Of a stretch of 64,000 nt of DNA, positions 36,801 through 48,461 are shown piece by piece. The DNA is from Notospermus geniculatus (taxonomy: Eukaryota; Nemertea; Pilidiophora; Heteronemertea; Lineidae). Position numbers and translations under genes: made by a program. How positions within the stretch are numbered: position 1 is the first letter of the stretch; every line of letters begins with the position of its first letter. The notes below the pieces were generated by a model that saw only the letters and a program-made list of their open reading frames with translations, was not told the DNA's origin and did no database searches. The stretch lies in assembly GCA_002633025.1 (NCBI GenBank), contig NMRB01000212.1, positions 185,147 to 249,146 of the forward strand, read 5' to 3'.

Positions 36801-39800
36801 GATTAGTTTTCCCGGTACCTCATTAGAACATTGAATCCCCGTCGCCTACGTCCACACCATCATGTCTGTCTACATGGCGGTATATCGGTCCAGCACTATC
36901 TGCTTCCTTGAAAAAAAATCTTTTTACCCATCTTCAAAAACCTACTTGAGTACGACAGAAAATCGATGTTAGAAATTTACAATGAACATACGAGTGAAAA
37001 CATCCATTTCCTCTGGCGTGAAATATTTACGGGGTTCCTCCAACAAACAATCAGTGTTCACTTGAAACGTTTTCAGTATCACTGTAGCTTATGAGCCTTC
37101 ATCAGCATGCAGGGGTACTTGTACTTGTGCTGAGCATGCATTGTAATTGTCGGATTATGTAAAGGAAGGATGGGTCGGAAAGATGTACCATTACAAGTTC
37201 GGGAGTTATGTTGAAATGTTTGGTTTGTCATGAAAAACCGATGTAATAGCGAGTTTTCGCAAAGCGCCCGAAACACCAACGTGAACGCCAATCCCATTGT
37301 TCGATGCCACGAAGAGAGCAGCGAACAATAGGCCAGACGTTCGCGGCGGCGTTTCGGGGGCTTTGCGAAAACTCTCTATTATCTGCCAATGTTTCCGTAT
37401 GTCATTGTTTCCCNGTTTTTATACAATTTTTACTTTATGCTGATAACAGATCATACGCATGCTAATGCAGGATACGTACCCGCTGAAAGGGGTTAGGCTC
37501 GAAAATTGCATACACATATTGGGCCGATTTCATAAAGGGTGTTTAAGACTGAGACGCGTGTAACTTCGTCAAATGCATTGTGGAAGTGCGTGCATTTTAG
37601 TGAAGTTACACGCGTCTAAGTCTTAAACGCCCTTTGTGAAATCGGCCCATTATGTATTTCGTCCCTTTTAAGCTAGTTATCGCTAGGTTTTGTCCCTTCG
37701 ATATTATCTAATGTAAATTATTCCAATCAACGCGGATTGAATGACCGCACACTCCAGTAAAAGCACCTGTCAAAGTGCCCCTTGAAAACATGCATTATTT
37801 AGTGACAGTTTTGTCGTGCAGTTTGGTTTGACGCAGAGGCACGGATTAGTTTTCCCGGTACCTCATTAGAACATTGAATCCCCGTCGCCTACGTCCACAC
37901 CATCATGTCTGTCTACATGGTGGTATATCGGTCCAGCACTATCTGCTTCCTTGAAAAAAAATCTTTTTACCCATCTTCAAAAACCTACTTGAGTACGACA
38001 GAAAATCGATGTTAGAAATTTACAATGAACATACGAGTGAAAACATCCATTTCCTCTGGCGTGAAATATTTACGGGGTTCCTCCAACAAACAATCAGTGT
38101 TCACTTGAAACGTTTTCAGTATCACTGTAGCTTATGAGCCTTCATCAGCATGCAGGGGTACTTGTACTTGTGCTGAGCATGCATTGTAATTGTCGGATTA
38201 TGTAAAGGAAGGATGGGTCGGAAAGATGTACCATTACAAGTTCGGGAGTTATGTTGAAATGTTTGGTTTGTCATGAAAAACCGATGTAATAGCGAGTTTT
38301 CGCAAAGCGCCCGAAACACCAACGTGAACGCCAATCCCATTGTTCGATGCCACGAAGAGAGCAGCGAACAATAGGCCAGACGTTCGCGTCGGCGTTTCGG
38401 GGGCTTTGCGAAAACTCTCTATTATCTGCCAATGTTTCCGTATGTCATTGTTTCCCCAGTGTTTGGGAAACGATGTCAGGTAGATCTGCACGTTTTTCTG
38501 TGTGTCCCCTGTTGTCACGTCGCAACTTATTCCGTCTGACAGTAGTCGGGGAACACTCGCAGACGAGGAACATTCAAAAATGTTACACCAGAAACTAAAC
38601 TGATTGTGGGTACTCAGGTCGTCCAGATCGCCTGCTCGTTATCAAAATACTGAAGCATGGCCAATGTATCAATGGCTTCCCTAGAGATGGGTCCTCTTGG
38701 TCAACACTCCGGCGTTTCAGAACTTTCTCGTCAAAAAAAGTGTGGCCCAACGATGTAACACACTTGGTTAACTTTTTTAGCAGTAATACCGGTATATACT
38801 GGTATACGTAGACTCCCGACTCCTACACCATCCCAAATTTTTTCAAGTGCCGCGACGAATTAAAATGTGGAATACTTCACTATAGAGTTAGGAAACGACC
38901 AATATCGACACGAAAAAAAGTATAGACGCGTTTCAGTCACTCTTTTATATTTTATGCACGTATGCGGCATGTATTGTGGTAACATAATCTGGACGATACA
39001 GAATTATTCCATTATCATAAACGTGATGGATGGCATTGATATTAATTCATGTACTTTCGTCATACATCGCTTTCACGTACTTCAGTGTACCGGGAGAACG
39101 GCAAGGTGGGCCGCGTGTATAGAGAGGCAATACTTCCGCTCGATTAGACGTACACTTAGCAAATGGTAGAGAAAAGCAAGTTAATGCTTTTACTTCTTTG
39201 CTGCGTGCATTCAAATGCATCATAGAGTACTGTACAAAACTGAAGCATATAGACTTTCCAATACCACCTGGTCCTCTGGTTTACGTATAGTGTGGTCGCT
39301 ATACAGGCAGCGCTAAAGGCATTTTGACGTGACTACCGTCTTCTACCAAATGGATGGTATGAGGATCTAACTGTGATATAGGTGCACTGCAAGTAGGCCT
39401 AAAATGCACTATTTGGGCCCAAATTCATTGTTTCTCAGTTGCTGGAGCCACCTGTGATGTAGTTGCTGTAGGCCTACTGACGGTTGCTGCCTCTAGGGTC
39501 ATTGTCATTCTAAATCAAAAGCAAATCGGGCAAGATGAAAAGTTGGCCGACAACTTGACAATTTCCATACAATAATTTCAGTTCTAAATGAACTTGAAAA
39601 GACGGGTGGAAGAGAACCTTTAATAATGCACCTATAGATTACATCCGGAAGAGGTTAACCTGTAGTTCATATTGATTTAAAAATCTCCTCTAACAACAGT
39701 GTATACCATTATCATTGATCAACCAGTTTCATGGTTACCATTCATCATTCTTATTTGAAAGTATTGAAGAGATAATCATGGTTGCTAGAGAAACCCGTCA

Positions 39801-42800
39801 ACATCTCGTTACCGGTGAGACGAGAGTTTAGCCTCTTGGCGATAGTGAGTGCAGTTTAACCTGCTATTTGTCATGTATTGTAGTTGAGATCTAAGTCAAG
39901 ACTTGGTTATAAAATGGTTAATATCTACCCGAACAACACTGGCACAAGGCAACTTCGGATCCGGCGTATACGAATGGAGCTGCTCCATTCGTTGCCCATT
40001 GAGTTGGATCTCAATGGGCAATTCACCACACCTGTTGGTTTTCTTCGACAGCGATGAGCCCAGTGACACACTACGACTGTCCATGGCTTTTATGGTTGAG
40101 TTGCCGAAAAGAGAACCAGCTCGTGCATGCAAACCTCTCACGTGGAGTAGAGCTTTACGGGTGGATAATGGTCCGAAAGCGGCAACCATTTTGACCTAAA
40201 GGTCAAGGTGCGGCAGTTCATTCGGTCGTGTTTACCATTCAGCAACAACATGCCTATCCTTCAAATAATTATGGCCAGACGAGTGACGAACCAGACGAAT
40301 CTGGCGCTAATCCTCTGGCACGTATAGCAGTCTCGGCTCGCCTGAACATCCGTAACACGTTTTAGAATCCGCCATTGATACCCTTGGCACCAATTATGGT
40401 TCTCTTGGGCCCAGATTCACCGCCGGCATTTAGATTGTTCCAAGCATGAAAACTGCTGATACAGATGAAGAAATTGTATCTCTTGAATATGCAACCACGG
40501 GCTTATGGTGGAGTTCGTAGAGATGGTAAGGGAAGATTCATTTGACCGAGGTGGTGGCTCACCACAAAAAATGAAGGCTGAAGTACTTAAAGTGACGCGA
40601 AAGCGTTTGGCCTTCTGGCAGAAAGATTATGATGCAGTATAAGCACATCGGGGCGGAATATATTGCAAATCTTGTTATGTGTTGTTGCTGTTCGTCAAGG
40701 ACATCCCATGAAACTCCATCCGTATCAAACTCCCCCGACAATTTATATTACATGTACATGATTGTATCTACCTAATGACCGTTACGCAAAATGGCGTACA
40801 TGTTGTTATCGGATCTTTGTTAGCTCGTCAAGTTGATAAACTGCGATGCAGTCATGAACATCGCGAATGTGGTGTCATTTTGAAATTGCTGGATTGGAGC
40901 TGTGACGAGGAGAGAGAGGTGGCAACGACCATGCCATTGATGTACATACAATGCTGATGTAAGGTGAATGGTGAACGTCGCAATGATGCAGGCCTAGTAT
41001 GAGTAGCAACCGTCCCTCCTTTCAACAGGAACATGGCAACTTTTGTATGAAGATTTGCCACGGTAAAACATGGTCTCAAAGTGATTCAACAGTCTCTCCA
41101 TAAGCCTTGCAAGTCGCACAGCGAATTCCCCGAATCGGACAGCTAACGCCCTCTATTTGTCATCTCAAGACAATCGCATTAACCGAAGCAGTTTCGGAGC
41201 GCGGTGAACGTTTGAAACTGCGGTGGGAATTTCCCCTCGCGCAGAAGTCCGAACTGATTCCTAAAACTTGTTTTTTGCATTTGGTCCGTTAATTGGCAAT
41301 GTTGGCATAGACGAATTTGCGATTGGACCGCCGGTCTCTTGACAGCAATCGGAAAGCGGCCAATTCCAGCCACATTTCCGTCAATGACACACAACAAACA
41401 AGTTACCATGGCACTAAAGATGAAGTTGAACCCCCACAAGGCTGATCCGAAGGAAGCCAGTTCGTTGACAATTGCTTTAATGCGTTTGAAGAAGGTAATT
41501 AAAGTAGACCAGTGAGTGTGTTGCTTTTAAACAATCGCGCAGGACCCCAAGGTCGAGTATATCGATTGGACGTGATGGAGCGCGTTGTCATGGCTTGTAA
41601 TGGCACACACCTCTATGCCATTACTTGTAAGTGATGCTTGGAAGGCTTTCTCTGCCCCAGAGAGCGGAATGTGACATCATGTCCTTGACGGGCCGCTTTC
41701 TGCCGTCCCTCTGCGCCAGACTACCCTCTAACACTTGTGATAATCGCATTCAGAGATGAAAAAGTCTAAATTGAGGTGACGTTTTCGTTCTTGATGAACT
41801 CCCCAGCGACCTGATTAATAATTCAATACTTTTCCAGTCATTATAGTTTATGTATTGTGGTCGTGAATTGCACAGATGTGTTGATGGTGATTCTGCTATG
41901 GTTCTGGACATCCTGACAGCTTCGTACCGACGGTTGCTTTCCGGCCCTGCGGTGGCCACACGTCATCTGCGCAGAGACTAGCGATTTAATATTTATTTTG
42001 ATGTCAAATAATACAACCGAGCTTGACTGCTGAAATAAATGTCATTGTCTGTGCCAGTAGTCTTGCGCAGCCAGACCCTAGACATGCGCAGGGACTGAGC
42101 GCCCGATTGGCATCAGTAGTTGAGCAAGATTATCACGTGATCAGTAAAAGCAGACGAAACCATAACTCTAATGGGGCCACAGTGTCGTCTGGATATGGTT
42201 CCGGTTTGGCAGACGATCAAGTCATAATTCTCAGAGTAATCAATAACTATTCTTTGATCAGCCTGATGGGCTGGAAAAGAGAACTCGCCTCTGATACGTG
42301 GCTTTAAAATTTACCTGGACCTTTTCAGGGTTCCTCCAGGTCCTTTAAAACCATGAAAGTCCAAGAATATAAAATGCTTAAATTTAAGGCCTTGAAAGTC
42401 CATAAATATTAGAAAATCCTATAAAGTCCACAAAAGTCCTTAAAAACTAAAATGTTCAGTCTTGAAAATTAAATTTCCAGTGTTTTTTACACTGTCTCGT
42501 TAATTTCTTTTCGTCACGAAAGAGTAAAAGTCAGACGCGGACGCCGGTGCACATGGCCCGGCTTCTGTGTAAGTCATTAAATTTTACGTATTTGGTACCA
42601 TGAAAGTCCTCGAAAGGTCCATGAAATTTTACAGCTGTCCGGCGGAGGAACCCTGCTTTTACAGGCTCCTTCACCCGGAACTCTAACATCGGCTCCAGTC
42701 GGCCGATAGAATGATCGCGGCTGTAGCCGGGCAGTTGTTTCATTTTGACGACACTACATTAGGATTAAGTCGGACATCTGATCCGCTGTGACGGAATATA

Positions 42801-45800
42801 TTGACACTTTGATGATAATGTAATGGATGAAACAAGCACTTAGTAAGAACAACATGTCAACGTTGTCCTCGAGTGCATAATAAACATGGTGGCCGGCTAT
42901 TTATCTCGCCGTCGAGGTGATGAATTGATGACCAGGACGCTGGTTGCGTGGGTACCCGGGGATTTGCTCAGTAAGGAATTAGTCTCCCACCCAATCTAGA
43001 AATGAAATCGTGAAAATTTAATGCGGCAACTCAATTTCATTTCCTGACGTTTACTCGCTATGACTCGTTGCCATGTGACGCCTGATGATCTTTGAACCGA
43101 TTCCGCGTGGAGCGTAAAACCACAGCATCAATAGGAAATTTAATTAAAACCTGTCAAAATGATAATAGGAAAGTGATACAAAGACACTAGTAAATAATAT
43201 ACGTTCTTTCGTGGAATTCACAACGGGTTCCCGTTTCCGCTTGGAATCCATCCAATTCTGAACATGACGTATGGTGTGAAAGATGACGACGGTGATGATG
43301 TATAAAATGTTTTTGTTGTTGTTGTTGTTGTTGTTGTCGCCACCGCACCGCTGCTGATTTCGCCATCGTAATTATTGTCAGTGCTGACTAAAATCCAACG
43401 ATTTGTTTCACCTCTCGCCTCATGGGACCTCTTCTGCATAGCGCCTGAGGAAGACCCCGATTGGGGTCGAAAATTTGCGAAATATTCGGAGACGACTTTC
43501 CGATTTATTGTATACTGTGTGTCGTTTTTGTGCTGTTTTTTGGATATCGCCTCATGGGACGACGGTTGTCCTCTTTTTACAGAAGGAAGTGCGGTGTGTC
43601 CGTAAGGCGATAGAGCTGGGTAACCTCTCCCGGGTGAAGGAGATATGCCATGACGCCATTGCCCATGTGAGGGATAAAGCAGGCCGTACCATCCTCCACG
43701 CTGCCATATTATTTGAGAGGCGCTTCATAGTCAACTATCTGCTAAAGCAATACCAATCACTGGTGAACTGTACGGATTTGGTAGGTACCGTGGCTCAGAA
43801 GTATCGCTCTACTTTACCCTTGCCCAACGCCCTTCTTTACCGTGGGAGAAGGAATGTACTTAATTTACCGTGGCCGAGAAGGATGCCCTTTCTTTGCCGT
43901 GGCCCAGAAGGAACGGCATTCTTTACCGTGGACGAGAAGGAACGCCCTTCTTTACCGTGGCCCAGAAGGAACATCCTTTTCCCTCGCATTGGCCCAGGAT
44001 GGCGAGGTTTGGTTGAGCTAGCTCTGCGCCTCTGCCATCAGGATGTCACCTGACAATCGCCTGGTTCCTCTGGTTGACAGAAACTATCCTTGGTTCAATT
44101 CCACCAAAAAACTGGGTTGTCTTCCTTTTTTATCTACGGTACATGTAATGTACATTTGTTTGAAAAAAATCAAAAACTTTGGATTTTTTCGTTATCAATT
44201 TGATTTGCCTATGTAAATGACAAACCCTACTTATCGTCATTTACATATACTAATCATGGATCATTACCTTTGAATTAAATAATCCGAATCAAATATTCCA
44301 AAGTGCACTTGTTGAATATTAGTTTGCGGAAACATTTTACATGCAATTAATAGTATTCAAGAACAGGATTGCAATTTCACAGTCGCCATTAATATAACGT
44401 TACGTTGAGGAAACGTTTGGATGAAGCAAGTTGTATCCTCTGGCCGTAGGGCGTGCTATTTTCTGCTGTATCACCGATCTGGGTTCCCATGACTACATGG
44501 CTTTGCTTGTTCCGCAAATAACCCACCAAGGAAACAATGAAAACAGGATGGCTGTCGAAAGAAAGGGACAACAGGATATGAAGTTGCAAGTTACATGAGA
44601 AAAATCCACTTAGGCCTATTCCTTACAGTGGCATGTGTGTAAATGCACAATGTTAATGCTGTACACTGTCAGTGGAATGATGAGTAATTTCATGGAGTGA
44701 GTGTTTGTCCGCCGCTAATCCCCATGATATCATAGGGCCACGAGTTCCCCTTAGATGGTGTCATGCCAAGGCACCTCACGCATGAAGTCTTCAAACAGTT
44801 CCCTGCGGAATACACCGTAATATGACTGCGCGAGATTGGCCGATAGGGGAGACATCTCTAGGCCATAATGTGAACGAGGTTCTTACACAATACTAGTATT
44901 AAAGACATTCTATCGTCAATTCTTACATTACGAACGTCTTTCGTAAAAGACACAGCGCAATCGATTGACGTGTTTTACCATCCTGAGAATATCAAAGGTT
45001 CTCGGCGCTCGATCTCTTCTTCATCGCACTGCGGTGACGAAGGGAGCGAGCTCACGAACCACTGACGATACCCGCTCATCAGTCGTGTTTTCCCGTTCTG
45101 TCTTCAGTTTGGAAGAACCGCCCTCCACTACGCTTCTATGTTGGTAGATGGTACGGATTTTGAAGGTGTGCTGCTGCAAGCTGGTGCTGATGAGAACATC
45201 ACTGATATGGTAAGCAGATGATGTCTGCTGCGAGAGAATGACGGTGTTGATGAGGTTTGAGCGACTTTTTCGAACCATCTGATTCAACCAACTTCGATGT
45301 TTGTTTGACTTCCAATCCGATGACTAGAGTGTAATGCTAAGACTTTGCCTAGGGGTGCATTTCAGATTGTAGCATTCACAGAGGGCCTACTTCATTCACC
45401 TGTGACCCTCTTTTTCCAGATGGAAAAAACTCCTGCTGATTATAAGGCCGAACCTCTGGAAACTGATTACATTGAAAGAGAACGGAGTAATGACTACGGC
45501 ATTGAGCTCTACCTCGTTGAGAGGTACTTCCAGTTCAGCGAAAACATCGAAAAGGGTTTCAAAGAAAAGTTGATGAGGCTGAAAGACTCCATGTTTGATG
45601 ACTTGACCTTCAATGACCTTGAGAGAATCTCGACTGAGATGCGTGACCGGATTAGCTACCGGAATCTGCTCTTTCAATGTGTTGATAAAAAACGGGAGGA
45701 TATTGCCATATACCTGGTGCATGAAGGGGCGAACCCTATTGTAGAAGGGGTGAGTTGATCTAGCCATGGTAGGCGTACGTGTAACCGAGTCTGAGAAGCT

Positions 45801-46669
45801 ACCGTGCCAATCCACGAACTAGGCACATGCCGCTTCGCTCCACCAGCAAATGGTACCACCGTTATGCGGGAGATGACGCTCCGTCTCTCAAAACCGAAGG
45901 CTGCCACCACTCTGCTGCTGGTTGTCATCTGTTTGCTCTTACCACTGTGCTGCATACAGCAACAGGATTTGTGAGACAAGAAATTTGTTTGGTACATGTA
46001 TACGATAAATAATCCAGACAAAGATCATTTCTTACAGTTTTTAGACAACAACACTATGAGTTTGGAACATGCTGCTGAGAAGAGGGACATGTTTGACCTC
46101 CTCAAACTTATCAAGAAACATGTAAGTGACGAGATGTTTGTGAAGTACATGCACGTTGCGTGAATCTGATTGCTTTTGTCAGTGATCAGTGCACTTCTCA
46201 TGAAGTCACCATGATTGAACTACATGTATTCCGCATTCGAGTTCAGGAACATGTTCTTCAATTGGTTGTCCCTGTGATCCTAATCATATTGGAAAACCTA
46301 ATTGCGACGCTTGTCGCCATCTTACGTTCACCGCAAGTCCATCACAGAAGTCTAATTTACTGACAAAAGCCGCGCTTTAATACAGACTGGAATGTACATT
46401 TTCAGAAAGCGAGACTGCGATTTGAAAGGCGTGCCGAAATGTTGGTGGAGAATATCATCGGAAGGCCACACACGAGCTTCAGCGACAGTTCCCAACCACC
46501 GAGGACGTCTTCCTCGGGGGCTGCCAGTCTAAAGTCAGCTCCCGTCGGTGGGAATACCGGTAGCTTGGCTGATGTTTTACGAAATGATCCGTCGTCGAAG
46601 AGCGTCAATGATCTACCAAGCGCTGTCAAGTTGGCGGATGCCAAGAGTGGAGCGTGTGCAATCCTTTAG
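33801..46669 (+). CDS. Ankyrin-repeat protein with C-terminal CAIL (CaaX-like)
   Basis: Six coding exons: 33801-35084, 43583-43780, 45108-45209, 45420-45749, 46038-46121, 46406-46669 (TAG). All boundaries are phase 0 with GT/AG sites, giving 753 residues. Ankyrin repeats are visible at residues 40-125 (GNGYLHLLC, NGNTALHFAV, DGLTPLEMC), about 375-425 (GRNALSVAKRA) and 440-540 (AGRTILHAAI, FGRTALHYAS, KTPADYK). The region between residues 130 and 375 is diverged and repeat-like. The C-terminal 90 residues are Ser/Pro-rich, low complexity and end CAIL. A C-terminal Cys-aliphatic-aliphatic-Leu is the form preferred by geranylgeranyltransferase I, which would tether the protein to membrane; this is inferred. 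I do not recognise a named orthologue. The 8.5-kb first intron holds several transposons. The last exons are repeated at 47071-48318 as an apparent second haplotype. Confidence 0.85.
35550..35960. mobile_element. Interspersed TIR element, copy 2
   Basis: Second copy of the element at 381-789, in the same orientation and inside ankyrin intron 1. Here TTA flanks the element (35547-35549 and 35961-35963), suggesting a 3-bp target duplication. Its open frames are not genes. Confidence 0.7.
36485..37413. repeat. Direct duplication flanking single N, left copy
   Basis: Matches 37415-38456 in the same orientation at near identity. The identical 72-residue frame at 37079-37297 and 38122-38340 reflects this duplication and not a gene family. 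Confidence 0.88.
37415..38456. repeat. Direct duplication flanking single N, right copy
   Basis: Second copy, differing mainly by a 128-bp hairpin insertion at 37521-37648 and small indels. Interpreted as the other haplotype. Lies within ankyrin intron 1. Confidence 0.88.
37521..37648. mobile_element. Hairpin MITE present in only one of two copies
   Basis: GGGCCGATTTCA...AAAGGG.GTTTAAGACT reads inward from both ends; about 50 bp per arm pair. ATT lies directly outside both ends (37518-37520 and 37649-37651), a possible 3-bp target duplication. The left copy has no such element at the equivalent site (near 36620). Confidence 0.8.
38457..42320 (+). other. Ankyrin intron 1, middle part
   Basis: No gene accepted. 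Two opposite frames of about 97 codons at 39896-40199 are open on both strands but have no motif I can name. The rest is unassigned. Confidence 0.4.
42326..42655. mobile_element. TIR element CAGGGTTCCTCC with 5-bp target duplication
   Basis: CAGGGTTCCTCC at the left end is inverted as GGAGGAACCCTG at the right. CTTTT flanks both sides (42321-42325 and 42656-42660). Subterminal AAAGTCC-like words repeat many times in the left half. 330 bp, no ORF. Resembles non-autonomous hAT5-type elements. Confidence 0.75.
42661..43415 (+). other. Ankyrin intron 1, 3' part
   Basis: No exon seen. Contains a (TTG)n microsatellite at about 43312-43337. Confidence 0.4.
43416..43560 (+). mobile_element. Short retroelement-like insertion with 13-bp target duplication and hammerhead-like core
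   Basis: CGCCTCATGGGAC occurs at 43416-43428 and 43548-43560. The 119 bp between contain CTGAGGA (43445-43451), a six-base-pair stem GACCCC/GGGGTC (43453-43458 and 43463-43468) and GAAA, the arrangement of a hammerhead ribozyme core apart from one extra A. The tail TTTTTGTGCTGTTTTTTGGATAT matches the insertion near 9820. Its right target repeat ends 22 bp before an ankyrin exon, so it may supply part of that exon's polypyrimidine and branch region. Confidence 0.7.
43785..43985. repeat. ~31-bp minisatellite just after ankyrin exon 2
   Basis: Six to seven copies of a unit with TTTACCGTGGCCCAGAAGGA. It begins a few bases after the donor at 43781. The frame continues open through it, so intron retention would add about 90 residues, but no coding evidence exists. 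Confidence 0.8.
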
Positions 46670-46812
46670 CCTCTGATTTCCCCCGCCAGGTCCACCGGAT
46701 CTTCTTCCGCAGATTTGTTTCAGAGCTGTTCGGGAAATGTCGGACGTCGTAGATGGCGCTGGTTGATGAATGTAACTTTATGAAGCTTCATAAATGAATT
46801 TGTCAGAGGATG
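45171..46812. repeat. Direct duplication containing ankyrin 3' exons, left copy
   Basis: This stretch, from inside exon 3 to beyond the stop codon, matches 46815-48461. Exons in both copies encode nearly identical protein. Confidence 0.92.
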
Positions 46813-46813
46813 N

Positions 46814-48318
46814 ACTGCTGCAAGCTGGTGCTGATGAGAACATCACTGATATGGTGAGCAGATGATGTCTGCTGCGAGAGAATGACAGTGTTGATGAGGT
46901 TTGAGCGACTTTTTCGAACCATCTGATTCAACCAACTTCGATGTTTGTTTGACTTCCAATCCGATGACTAGAGTGTAATGCTAAGACCTGAAACTTTGCC
47001 TAGGGGTGCATTTCAGATTGTAGCATTCACAGAGGGCCTACTTCATTCACCTGTGACCCTCTTTTTCCAGATGGAAAAAACTCCTGCTGATTATAAGGCC
47101 GAACCTCTGGAAACTGATTACATTGAAAGAGAACGGAGTAATGACTACGGTATTGAGCTTTACCTCGTGGAGAGGTACTTCCAGTTCAGCGAAAACATCG
47201 AGAAGGGTTTCAAAGAGAAGCTGATGAGGTTGAAAGACTCCATGTTTGACGACTTGACCTTCAATGACCTTGAGAGAATCTCGACTGAGATGCGTGACCG
47301 GATTAGCTACCGGAATCTGCTCTTTCAATGTGTTGATAAAAAACGGGAGGATATTGCCATATACCTGGTGCATGAAGGGGCGAACCCTATTGTAGAAGGG
47401 GTGAGTTGATCTAGCCATGTACAGGGCCTAACTGAGTCTGAGAAGCTACCGTGCCAATCCACAAACTAGGCACATGCCGCTTCGCTCCACCGGCAAATGG
47501 TACCAGCACTATGCGGGAGATGACGCTCCGTCTCTCAAGTATCCGAAGGCTGCCACCACTCTGCTGCTGGTTGTCATCTGTTTGCTCTTACCACTGTGCT
47601 GCATACAGCAACAGGATTTGTGAGACAAGAAATTTGTTTGGTACATGTATACGATAAATAATCCAGACCAAGATCATTTCTTACAGTTTTTAGACAACAA
47701 CACTATGAGTTTGGAACATGCTGCTGAGAAGAGGGACATGTTTGACCTCCTCAAACTTATCAAGAAACATGTAAGTGACGAGATGTTTGTGAAGTACATG
47801 CACGTTGCGTGAATCTGATTGCTTTTGTCAGTGATCAGTGCACTTCTCATGAAGTCACCATGATTGAACTACATGTATTCCGCATTCGAGTTCAGGAACA
47901 TGTTCTTCAATTGGTTGTCCCTGTGATCCTAATCATATTGGAAAACCTAATTGCGACGCTTGTCGCCATCTTACGTTCACCGCAAGTCCATCACAGAAGT
48001 CTAATTTACTGACAAAAGCCGCGCTTTAATACAGACTGGAATGTACATTTTCAGAAAGCGAGACTGCGATTTGAAAGGCGTGCCGAAATGTTGGTGGAGA
48101 ATATCATCGGAAGGCCACACACGAGCTTCAGCGACAGTTCCCAACCACCGAGGACGTCTTCCTCGGGGGCTGCCAGTCTAAAGTCAGCTCCCGTCGGTGG
48201 GAATACCGGTAGCTTGGCTGATGTTTTACGAAATGATCCGTCGTCGAAGAGCGTCAATGATCTACCAAGCGCTGTCAAGTTGGCGGATGCCAAGAGTGGA
48301 GCGTGTGCAATCCTTTAG
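46814..48318 (+). CDS. Second (haplotype) copy of ankyrin-gene 3' exons, partial
   Basis: Truncated exon 3 (46814-46853), then 47071-47400, 47687-47770 and 48055-48318 (TAG). Compared with 45171-46669, changes are mostly silent, and the ending CAIL is kept. The copy starts at the N at 46813 in the middle of an exon, which fits an assembly join of two alleles and not a real partial gene duplication. A gene caller could wrongly chain exons from both copies. Confidence 0.85.
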
Positions 48319-48461
48319 CCTCTGATTTCCCCCGCCAGGTCCACCGGATCTTCTTCCGCAGATTTGTTTCAGAGCTGTTCGGGAAATGTCGGACGTCGTA
48401 GACGGCGCTGGTTGATGAATGTAACTTTATGAAGCTTCATAAATGAATTTGTCAGAGGATG
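46815..48461. repeat. Direct duplication containing ankyrin 3' exons, right copy
   Basis: Second copy, starting at the single N. The left copy stops at GAGGATG next to the N, while the right copy continues past the same word into unique sequence (48462 onward). Confidence 0.92.

Noticed and set aside
39896-40199. Overlapping ~97-codon frames on both strands
   Set aside because: No motif supports either; could be a transposon relic but nothing identifies it.
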